Under the pieces are notes generated by a model. That model saw nothing but the letters and a program-made list of their open reading frames with translations. It did not search any database and had not been told where the DNA came from. A stretch of DNA of 14,577 nt from CAZUMH01 sp964621645. GTDB taxonomy: Bacteria; Zhuqueibacterota; QNDG01; JAGLOF01. Both the position numbers and the translations under genes were made by a program. The number at the start of each line of letters is the position of its first letter. Position 1 is the stretch's first letter. Below are positions 7,236 to 14,536 of the stretch, one piece after another. The stretch lies in assembly GCA_964621645.1 (NCBI GenBank), contig CAZUMH010000089.1:1-14577 (forward strand), read 5' to 3'.

Positions 7236-10200
7236 TTGTCGTATACGATCGATAAAAGTGATCTTTCTACAATTGCCGTGAATCTGGCTTCTCCGGATAC
7301 GATTCTGAGCTGGAGCCACGGCGAGGTGCTCAAACCGGAAACGGTCAATTACCGTTCCTACAAGCCGGAGAAGGATGGGCTTTTCTGTGAAAAGATCTTC
7401 GGTCCCGTAAAGGATTATGAGTGCCACTGCGGCAAGTATAAAAGAATTCGTTATAAAGGGATAATCTGTGACCGTTGCGGCGTGGAAGTAACCACCAAGT
7501 CCGTACGGCGGGAAAGGATGGGGCACATTACTCTCGCCGTTCCGGTGGCCCATATCTGGTATTTCAGATCCATTCCCTCCAAGATCGGCTATATCCTGGG
7601 GATATCCACCAGCAATCTGGAGCGGGTGATCTACTATGAGAATTATCTGGTGATCGAGCCGGGAGAATCCGGTTTGGAAAAGATGCAGCTCCTCAATGAG
7701 GAAGAGTATCTCTCCGTCGTGACGGAACTGCGCGCCAAAGGTGCTCCGATAGGTGAGAGCCTTATGGGTGATGAGGAATCACAACGTCCCTTTGTCGCCA
7801 AGATGGGCGCGGAAGCCTGTTACGATGTTCTTAAAGATATCAATATAGAGACTCTTTCCCGCGAGCTGCGGGCCCAGGTCGCCACGGATACATCAATCCA
7901 GAACCGCCGTGAGGCGCTCAAGCGTCTGGCCGTGGTCGAATCCTTCCGCAAGACGGAAAGCGGCAAACCCAACCGGCCTGAATGGATGATCATGTCGGTG
8001 ATCCCCGTCATTCCACCCGAACTCAGACCGCTGGTACCGCTGGAAGGCGGCCGTTTCGCCACCTCGGACCTGAATGATCTTTACCGCAGAGTCATCATCA
8101 GGAACAACCGCTTGAAGAAGCTTCTGGAAATCCGGGCTCCTGAGGTAATCCTGCGCAATGAGAAGCGCATGCTTCAGGAAGCGGTGGATTCTCTCTTCCA
8201 TAATGGCAAGCGGAGAGCGGCGGTCCGGGGTGAACATAACCGTCCCCTCAAATCTCTTTCCGACATGCTCAAAGGGAAACAGGGACGCTTCCGCCAGAAC
8301 CTCCTGGGAAAGAGAATCGATTACTCCGGCCGCTCCGTGATCGTGGTCGGCCCGGAACTGAATATGGATCAGTGCGGTCTGCCCAAGGAAATGGCACTGG
8401 AGCTGTTCAAACCCTTTATCGTGCGTCAGCTGGTGCAGCGCGGTATTGTCAAGACGGTGAAGTCGGCCAAGAAAGTGGTGGAGAGAAGGGGCGCCGAAGT
8501 GTGGGGCATCCTCGAGGAGATCATTGAGGATCATCCGGTAATGCTCAACCGGGCCCCGACCCTGCACCGTCTGGGTATTCAGGCCTTTCAGCCATTGCTG
8601 GTGGAGGGCAAGGCCATTTCGATCCACCCGCTGGTCTGTGCCGCCTTTAACGCGGATTTTGACGGCGATCAGATGGCGGTGCATGTGCCGCTGTCCGTTG
8701 AGGCTCAGTTGGAAGCCAGAGTTCTCATGCTCTCCAGCCATAACATTCTCTCTCCTGCAAACGGAAAGCCTTTGGCAATTCCCAGCCAGGATATCGTGCT
8801 GGGCTGCTATTACCTGACCAAAGCCCGCAAAGGCGAGAAGGGAGAGGGCATGACCTTTGCTGATCAGGATGAGTGTCTCATCGCGTTCAATGACGAAAAG
8901 ATTGCGTTGCATGCCAAAGTCAAGGTACGTATCGATAGAGAGATTCTCGATACCACCGTGGGCAGGGTCATATTTAATCAAATCGTCCCGGAAGAACTGG
9001 GATATCTTAACGAGCTTCTCACTCGCAGGAGAATGGAGACGGTCGTTTACCAGTCCTACAAGGCGGCCGGTAACCGTCGCACCGTACAGTTCCTCGACGA
9101 CCTGAAGAAGCTCGGGTTCGAATACGCCATGAAGGGCGGTATTACCATCGGCCTGGATGATGCCATTATTCCTGATGAGAAGGAAGAGCTGTTGGAAAAC
9201 TCCACCAAGGAGGTAGAGAAAATCCGCAGCCTCTATGAACGTGGCGTTATTACCGACGGCGAGCGCTATAACAAGGTGATTGATGTCTGGACCAAGGCTA
9301 CCAATCAGATCGCCGAGTATCTGTTCGACCACCTGCAGGCAGAGGAAGACGGCTTCAATCCCATCTTCATGATGGCCGATTCGGGAGCGCGCGGCAGCCG
9401 GGAACAGATACGGCAGCTGGCCGGAATGCGCGGTCTCATGGCCAAGCCCCAGAAAAAACTTACCGGCGGCACGGGTGAGATCATTGAATCGCCCATTACC
9501 TCCAACTTCAGGGAAGGGCTTAGCGTCCTGGAATACTTCATTTCCACTCACGGAGCCCGCAAGGGTCTGGCTGACACCGCCCTCAAGACAGCTGATGCCG
9601 GGTATCTCACCAGACGGCTGGTGGATGTGGCCCAGGATGTTGTCATTACCATGGTAGATTGCGGCACCATCATGGGTCTGCATGTTTCCGATCTGAAGGA
9701 AGGTGAGGAGATCATCGAGCCCCTGCGCGACCGAATTTTAGGACGGGTCACCTCTGAGGACGTCTATGATCCGGAAACAGGCGAAGTGCTCATAGAAGCA
9801 AGTCAGCACATAGACGAAGAGGTCGCCGATCTGATCATCTCCAAGGGGATCGATACAGTGGGCATCCGTTCGGTGCTGACCTGTGAGGCGGAAAGAGGCG
9901 TATGTACCAACTGTTACGGAAGGAATCTGGCCACCGGCGAACCGGTGAATATCGGGGAAGCGGTAGGAGTCATGGCGGCCCAGTCCATTGGTGAACCAGG
10001 CACACAGCTGACCCTGCGGACCTTCCATATCGGAGGAACGGCCAGCCGTATCGCGGCGGAGTCCGAACTCGCCTCCAAGGCGGCCGGTACGGTTAAATTC
10101 GAAAACGTTCAGTCAGCGCAGAGAGAGGACGGATCTCTCATCGCTCTCAGAAGAAATGGCCAGCTGCATATCGTCGATGAAGACAACCGGATCGTTTCCA

Positions 10201-11513
10201 CCGTCACTATTCCTTACGGCGCCCATCTGATCTTCAAAGAAGGAGACACGGTAAACAAGGGTGACGTTCTCTTCCGCTGGGACCCCTACTCTGATACTAT
10301 TCTTTCAAACACGGACGGTGTTGTCAAGTTCACAGATATCATCGAAAATATCACCTTCCGGGAAGAAGTAGATGAGGCTACCGGTCAGAAACAGATGGTA
10401 GTCATTGAGTCCAAAAACAAGGAGCTCAGCCCCCATATCCAGATAGTAGATGAAAAGGGGAAGAAGCTCGGTTCCTATATTATTCCCACCCATGCTCACC
10501 TGATGGTGAAAGATGGAGAGAGCGTAACCGCCGGCGATGTGCTGGTGAAAATTCCCCGGGAAATCAGCAAGACCCGGGATATCACCGGTGGTCTGCCCCG
10601 GGTGGCCGAGCTTTTTGAAGCCCGCCGGCCCAAGGAACCTTCGGTGGTCAGCGAAATCGACGGAACAGTGGAGTTCGGTCCGGTCAAAAAGGGAGTGCGC
10701 AAGGTATTTGTGGTTTCCGATGACGGGAAGGACAGGCGGGGTTACGTTATCCCCTACGGAAAACATCTTCTGGTGCATGAAGGAGATCGGGTGTTTGCCG
10801 GAGAAAAACTGTCGGAAGGATCGGTGGTTCCCCACGATATTCTTGCCATCCTGGGCGCCAACCGGGTACAGGAATATCTGGTAAACGAGATCCAGGAAGT
10901 ATACCGTCTTCAGGGTGTGCGCATCAATGACAAGCATATCGAGGTTATTGTGCGTCAGATGCTGCGCAAGGTCCAGGTTGATGATCCGGGCGACACCGAA
11001 TTTCTGGAAGGAGATCAGGTCGACAGAATCCAGTTCCTTAAAACCAACGAAGAGATCCTCTCCAAAGTCGTGGTGGAAGAGCCGGGAGATTCCGAGTTTT
11101 TCGAGGGTGACATTGTCGATAAAAACAGGGGCAAACAGGCCAATGAAGAGCTGAAAGAGACCAAATTGAGACAGGCAACTTTCCGGGCGGCCAAACCTGC
11201 CACGTTCCATCCACTGCTTCTCGGTATCACCAAGGCCTCTCTCGGCACCAATTCTTTCATGTCAGCCGCAGCCTTCCAGGAAACGACCCGGGTGCTGACT
11301 AATGCAGCCATTAAGGGTCGGGTTGATAACCTGGAAGGATTGAAAGAGAATATCATCATGGGTAACCTGATACCAGCTGGAACAGGAATGCGACGTCTGA
11401 AGAAACTGGATGTCATCACTCCGGATATAGAAGACGAAGTTGATACGGAACAAGATGTTGCAAAGAAATCCCCGGAAGCGGTTCCGGAGAGTGAAACGAG
11501 TCACACAGAATAG
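7236..11513 (+). CDS. rpoC: DNA-directed RNA polymerase subunit beta'
   Basis: Beta' carries the catalytic magnesium site, clamp and trigger loop of RNA polymerase. The product is 1425 residues from TTG 7236. In order: N-terminal zinc ribbon C63/C65/C78/C81; catalytic NADFDGDQM at 472-480 with D474, D476 and D478; bridge-helix region at about 767-803; second zinc site C809/C883/C890/C893; trigger-loop TLRTFHIGG with His931. A long insertion follows (about 940-1120), the SI3-type module of Gram-negative polymerases, with repeated IP..xHL..xxG..V..G motifs. Near the C-terminus a ~32-residue motif occurs twice (P1251 and P1283), and the tail is acidic. A TTG at 7230 is in frame but only 2-3 bases after the SD AGGAGGT (7221-7227), so 7236 with 8 bases is preferred. 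Confidence 0.97.
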   Translation: MSYTIDKSDLSTIAVNLASPDTILSWSHGEVLKPETVNYRSYKPEKDGLFCEKIFGPVKDYECHCGKYKRIRYKGIICDRCGVEVTTKSVRRERMGHITLAVPVAHIWYFRSIPSKIGYILGISTSNLERVIYYENYLVIEPGESGLEKMQLLNEEEYLSVVTELRAKGAPIGESLMGDEESQRPFVAKMGAEACYDVLKDINIETLSRELRAQVATDTSIQNRREALKRLAVVESFRKTESGKPNRPEWMIMSVIPVIPPELRPLVPLEGGRFATSDLNDLYRRVIIRNNRLKKLLEIRAPEVILRNEKRMLQEAVDSLFHNGKRRAAVRGEHNRPLKSLSDMLKGKQGRFRQNLLGKRIDYSGRSVIVVGPELNMDQCGLPKEMALELFKPFIVRQLVQRGIVKTVKSAKKVVERRGAEVWGILEEIIEDHPVMLNRAPTLHRLGIQAFQPLLVEGKAISIHPLVCAAFNADFDGDQMAVHVPLSVEAQLEARVLMLSSHNILSPANGKPLAIPSQDIVLGCYYLTKARKGEKGEGMTFADQDECLIAFNDEKIALHAKVKVRIDREILDTTVGRVIFNQIVPEELGYLNELLTRRRMETVVYQSYKAAGNRRTVQFLDDLKKLGFEYAMKGGITIGLDDAIIPDEKEELLENSTKEVEKIRSLYERGVITDGERYNKVIDVWTKATNQIAEYLFDHLQAEEDGFNPIFMMADSGARGSREQIRQLAGMRGLMAKPQKKLTGGTGEIIESPITSNFREGLSVLEYFISTHGARKGLADTALKTADAGYLTRRLVDVAQDVVITMVDCGTIMGLHVSDLKEGEEIIEPLRDRILGRVTSEDVYDPETGEVLIEASQHIDEEVADLIISKGIDTVGIRSVLTCEAERGVCTNCYGRNLATGEPVNIGEAVGVMAAQSIGEPGTQLTLRTFHIGGTASRIAAESELASKAAGTVKFENVQSAQREDGSLIALRRNGQLHIVDEDNRIVSTVTIPYGAHLIFKEGDTVNKGDVLFRWDPYSDTILSNTDGVVKFTDIIENITFREEVDEATGQKQMVVIESKNKELSPHIQIVDEKGKKLGSYIIPTHAHLMVKDGESVTAGDVLVKIPREISKTRDITGGLPRVAELFEARRPKEPSVVSEIDGTVEFGPVKKGVRKVFVVSDDGKDRRGYVIPYGKHLLVHEGDRVFAGEKLSEGSVVPHDILAILGANRVQEYLVNEIQEVYRLQGVRINDKHIEVIVRQMLRKVQVDDPGDTEFLEGDQVDRIQFLKTNEEILSKVVVEEPGDSEFFEGDIVDKNRGKQANEELKETKLRQATFRAAKPATFHPLLLGITKASLGTNSFMSAAAFQETTRVLTNAAIKGRVDNLEGLKENIIMGNLIPAGTGMRRLKKLDVITPDIEDEVDTEQDVAKKSPEAVPESETSHTE
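10971..11168 (+). repeat. Tandem ~96-base (32-residue) repeat inside rpoC
   Basis: Two adjacent protein segments align at an offset of exactly 96 bases: VDDPGDTEFLEGDQVD (from 10977) and VEEPGDSEFFEGDIVD (from 11073). Both continue to an NEE motif. By eye 14 of 32 positions are identical. E. coli RpoC has a single such unit (GSSDFLEGEQVE). From memory, Bacteroidetes RpoC has a comparable second unit, so this is probably a lineage trait and not a recent duplication. Confidence 0.75.
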
Positions 11514-11517
11514 AGTT

Positions 11518-11524
11518 GAGGAGG
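11518..11524 (+). promoter_or_regulatory. rpsL Shine-Dalgarno fixing a TTG start
   Basis: GAGGAGG lies 6 bases before TTG 11531. Because the protein from that codon begins exactly like S12 of other bacteria, this is the clearest of the three TTG starts in the window. The SD begins 4 bases after the rpoC stop (11511-11513), favouring coupled translation. Confidence 0.85.
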
Positions 11525-11530
11525 AATTAC

Positions 11531-11902
11531 TTGCCTACACTGAATCAACTGTTGCGCAAAGGCCGCAAAGAGATTATCAAGAAGACCAAAGCTCCGGCGC
11601 TGACAAACTGTCCCCAGAGGCGGGGTGTCTGCACGCGTGTGTACACCACTACGCCCAAGAAACCGAATTCGGCCCTGCGCAAGGTGGCCAGGGTTCGCCT
11701 CACCAATGGATTCGAAGTGACGGCCTATATCCCCGGTGAGGGCCATAATTTGCAGGAGCACTCCATCGTTCTCATTAGGGGGGGACGTGTAAAAGACCTG
11801 CCTGGTGTGCGGTATCACATTGTTCGGGGAACATATGATACCAGCGGTGTAGACGACAGGAAACAGGGCAGATCCAAGTACGGGGTGAAACGCAAGAAGT
11901 AG
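11531..11902 (+). CDS. rpsL: 30S ribosomal protein S12
   Basis: S12 sits at the decoding centre of the small subunit. From TTG 11531 the product is 123 residues, starting MPTLNQLLRKGRKEI, which matches the family start. It contains CTRVYTTTPKKPNSALRK at about 34-51 and GGRVKDLPGVRYH at about 84-96. K43 and K88, the usual streptomycin-resistance positions, are the sensitive lysines, and D89, the residue methylthiolated in many bacteria, is present. An in-frame TTG at 11516 would read through the SD (GAGGAGG, 11518-11524) and add residues absent from the family, so it is rejected. The gene starts 17 bases after rpoC, with no L7Ae-like gene between as in Bacillus. Confidence 0.97.
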   Translation: MPTLNQLLRKGRKEIIKKTKAPALTNCPQRRGVCTRVYTTTPKKPNSALRKVARVRLTNGFEVTAYIPGEGHNLQEHSIVLIRGGRVKDLPGVRYHIVRGTYDTSGVDDRKQGRSKYGVKRKK

Positions 11903-11917
11903 GTGAGGATATAATCG

Positions 11918-12388
11918 ATGTCGAGACGAAGAAAAGCAGCCAAGCGGGAAGTGTTACCGGATCCTGTATATCACAACGAGAAGGTAACAAAATTCATCAA
12001 CGGTTTGATGCGCCGGGGAAAGCGCAGCCTGGCGGAGGATATTTTCTATTCCGCCATGGAGATCATCGAGAAAAAGACAGGGAATAAGGGGATAGACGTG
12101 TTCAAGAAGGCTCTTGACAACGTCGCTCCTATCCTGGAAGTGCGATCCCGACGGGTTGGCGGTGCCACCTATCAGGTTCCGGTAGAAATCAGGCCGGACA
12201 GAAAACAGGCGTTATCGTATCGCTGGATTATCGATTTTGCCAAGAAACGTTCCGAGAAGACGATGGCCGAGCGGCTGGCGGCTGAATTGACGGCCGCTTC
12301 CAATAACGAGGGATCTTCTGTCAAGAAGAAGGAGGATACCCACAAAATGGCGGAAGCGAACAAGGCGTTCGCTCATTTCCGCTGGTAA
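11918..12388 (+). CDS. rpsG: 30S ribosomal protein S7
   Basis: S7 nucleates assembly of the small-subunit head and lines the E site. The 156-residue product is normal in length. It begins MSRRRKAAKREVLPDPVYHN, with LMRRGKRSLAE at about 30-40. VRSRRVGGATYQVPVEIRP follows at about 75-93, and the protein ends with the family's MAEANKAFAHFRW. The SD AGGTGAGG (11901-11908) overlaps the rpsL TAG stop (11900-11902) and is 9 bases from the ATG, so coupling to rpsL is likely. The 15-base gap leaves no room for the S7-binding repressor site known between rpsL and rpsG in E. coli. Confidence 0.97.
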   Translation: MSRRRKAAKREVLPDPVYHNEKVTKFINGLMRRGKRSLAEDIFYSAMEIIEKKTGNKGIDVFKKALDNVAPILEVRSRRVGGATYQVPVEIRPDRKQALSYRWIIDFAKKRSEKTMAERLAAELTAASNNEGSSVKKKEDTHKMAEANKAFAHFRW

Positions 12389-12428
12389 GAAAGAGCACGG
12401 TAAAGCTGACTTACAGAGAATATATGCA

Positions 12429-14510
12429 ATGAAGAAGAGCCCCTTATCACATATTCGCAACATCGGCATCATGGCCCATATTGACGCGGGGAAGACTACT
12501 ACGACGGAAAGGATTCTCTACTACACGGGCAAGGTGCATCGCATGGGCGAAGTACATGAAGGGGCGGCCACCATGGACTGGATGGAACAGGAGAAGGAGC
12601 GGGGGATCACGATCACCTCGGCGGCAACGACCTGTTTCTGGAAAGATTATCAGATCAATATCATCGATACTCCGGGACATGTGGATTTTACCATTGAAGT
12701 GGAACGCTCTCTGCGGGTACTCGATGGTGCCGTGGGCATCTTCTGTGCCGTCAGCGGCGTTGAACCTCAGTCTGAAACCGTTTGGAAACAGGCCGATCAA
12801 TACCATATTCCGCGGCTTGCTTTCGTTAATAAAATGGACCGGGTAGGAGCCGATTTCGCTAATGTATTGGAGATGATAAAGACGAGGTTGGGCGCCAAAC
12901 CGGTGGTCATCCAACTGCCCATTGGCGCGGGGGAGACCTTCAGCGGAGTTATTGACCTTATCAGCCAGAAAGCCTATATCTATAACGCCATGGAACTCGG
13001 GGCAAAGTGGGACGAAGTGGAAATCCCGGCTGACTATAAAGAAGAGGCTGAGGAGTATCGGCACCACCTTCTGGAAGTGATATCGGAATATGATGATGAG
13101 GTGTTAGAGGCCTTTCTGGAAGAGAAGGAACTCACTACCGCCCAAATCCAGCGGGCGCTGCGTACCGGAACCCTGAGCACCGGTATCGTTCCCGTGCTTT
13201 GCGGCGCGGCTCTGAGAAATGTGGGAGTACAGCCCCTGCTGGATGCGGTCATATCCTATCTGCCTTCGCCGCTTGATATTCCCCCGGTGGAAGGAATCGA
13301 GACCAAACGAAACAAACCGGTGTTGCGACATCCTGATGAAGAAGAGCCCTTTACGGCCCTGGCCTTTAAAATAATCAGTGATTCCTACGTGGGAAAACTG
13401 ACCTATTTCAGGGTGTACTCAGGAACGGCGACCTGCGGCTCCTACGTACTGAACTCGAGAGAAGACCGGAAAGAACGCCTTAGCCGGCTGCTTTTAATGC
13501 ATGCCAATAAACGGGAGGATATCCAGACGGTATATCCCGGTGATATTGTGGCAGCGGTTGGATTGCGATATACCAAAACGGGTGATACGCTCTGCGATAC
13601 CAAGCATCCGATCGCTCTGGAATCAATGCACTTCCCGGAACCGGTTATTTTTGTAGCGATAGAACCGAGGACCAAGAGCGATGAGGACAAGCTCTTCGAA
13701 TCTCTGGAAAAGCTCAGTGATGAGGACCCCACCTTCAAGGTGCAGATTAACGAGGAAACGGGGCAGACGCTAATTGCCGGCATGGGGGAACTGCACCTGG
13801 AGATCATCACGGATCGGCTTTTACGGGAATTCAAGGTGAAGGCACATATCGGGAAACCCCAGGTGGCGTATAAGGAGACTATTACCAAGCCTGTTAAGAC
13901 TGAGGGCAGGTTTATCCGGCAGACGGGAGGAAAGGGACATTACGGTCATGTGGTCATCCAGATGGACCCCCTCCCCCGGGGATCGGGATACATTTTTGAA
14001 AACCAGCTGGTCGGCGGCACTCTGCCTCGCGAGTATATCAAGCCGGTTGATGACGGCATACGGCTGACTATGAATAACGGAGTCGTCTGCGGTTATCCGG
14101 TGATCGATGTGCAGGTAACTTTGCTGGACGGTTCTTACCACCCGGTGGATTCAGATGAGATGTCTTTCAAGACGGCTGCATCCATGGCCTTTCAGGATGG
14201 GTTGCGCAAAGGAAGTTCGGTACTGTTGGAACCGCAGATGAAGATAGAGGTCGTTGTTCCGGAGGAGTATCTGGGAGACGTTCTGGGAGATATTAACGCG
14301 CGCCGCGGACAGGTTTCCGGCCTTTCTACCCGCACGGGGCAGCATGTAATCCATGCTACTGTTCCCTTGGCGGAGATGTTCGGTTACGCCACGGATCTCC
14401 GTTCCAACACCCAGGGGAGAGCGTTGTATACCATGCAGTTCGACAGCTATCAGCAGGTGCCGGATCACGAATATAATAAAATTTTGAAAAAAGTTAGAGG
14501 ATTTGTTTAA
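12429..14510 (+). CDS. fusA: Elongation factor G
   Basis: EF-G is the GTPase that drives ribosomal translocation. The 693-residue product has all five domains at usual length. GTPase motifs: G1 AHIDAGKT at 16-23, the switch region ERGITITSA at 57-65, G3 DTPGH at 80-84 with catalytic His84, and G4 NKMD at 134-137. Further on are the domain III motif GMGELHLEI and the domain IV segment GYPVIDVQVTLLDGSYHPVD. Domain V contains INARRGQVSG. This is a canonical translocating EF-G, not an EF-G2 or tetracycline-resistance type. The SD is weak (AGAGA, 12415-12419, 9 bases before ATG), and a two-codon ORF (ATG CAA TGA, 12424-12432) overlaps the start. It lies 40 bases after rpsG. Confidence 0.97.
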   Translation: MKKSPLSHIRNIGIMAHIDAGKTTTTERILYYTGKVHRMGEVHEGAATMDWMEQEKERGITITSAATTCFWKDYQINIIDTPGHVDFTIEVERSLRVLDGAVGIFCAVSGVEPQSETVWKQADQYHIPRLAFVNKMDRVGADFANVLEMIKTRLGAKPVVIQLPIGAGETFSGVIDLISQKAYIYNAMELGAKWDEVEIPADYKEEAEEYRHHLLEVISEYDDEVLEAFLEEKELTTAQIQRALRTGTLSTGIVPVLCGAALRNVGVQPLLDAVISYLPSPLDIPPVEGIETKRNKPVLRHPDEEEPFTALAFKIISDSYVGKLTYFRVYSGTATCGSYVLNSREDRKERLSRLLLMHANKREDIQTVYPGDIVAAVGLRYTKTGDTLCDTKHPIALESMHFPEPVIFVAIEPRTKSDEDKLFESLEKLSDEDPTFKVQINEETGQTLIAGMGELHLEIITDRLLREFKVKAHIGKPQVAYKETITKPVKTEGRFIRQTGGKGHYGHVVIQMDPLPRGSGYIFENQLVGGTLPREYIKPVDDGIRLTMNNGVVCGYPVIDVQVTLLDGSYHPVDSDEMSFKTAASMAFQDGLRKGSSVLLEPQMKIEVVVPEEYLGDVLGDINARRGQVSGLSTRTGQHVIHATVPLAEMFGYATDLRSNTQGRALYTMQFDSYQQVPDHEYNKILKKVRGFV

Positions 14511-14520
14511 AAAGAAAGAT

Positions 14521-14536
14521 AAGGAGGGTTCTACCC
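14521..14536 (+). promoter_or_regulatory. Second tuf: Shine-Dalgarno and adjoining GGGT/ACCC hairpin
   Basis: AAGGAGG at 14521-14527 is a strong SD 9 bases before the ATG. GGGT (14526-14529) can pair with ACCC (14533-14536) over the triloop TCT. This would form a small stem between the SD and the start codon that takes in the last two SD bases. With 4 base pairs it is marginal. It might tune initiation or simply shorten the effective spacing. Confidence 0.5.

Noticed and set aside
7893..9683. Minus-strand open frame of 596 codons opposite rpoC
   Set aside because: Its codons are in exact register with rpoC codons, so staying open only requires that rpoC avoids TTA, CTA and TCA here. The protein resembles no family I know, and the RpoC reading is conserved throughout.
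10305..11210. Minus-strand open frame of 301 codons opposite the 3' part of rpoC
   Set aside because: It is in codon register with rpoC, with no plausible start context or recognisable product.
11516..11530. Longer S12 start at TTG 11516 (MRRNYL leader)
   Set aside because: The added codons are the SD itself, and S12 proteins begin at the next TTG (MPTLNQL).
12327..12349. Internal SD-like GAAGGAGG and in-frame ATG near the end of rpsG
   Set aside because: It arises from the conserved Lys-Lys-Glu-Asp codons of S7 and would encode only a 13-residue tail.
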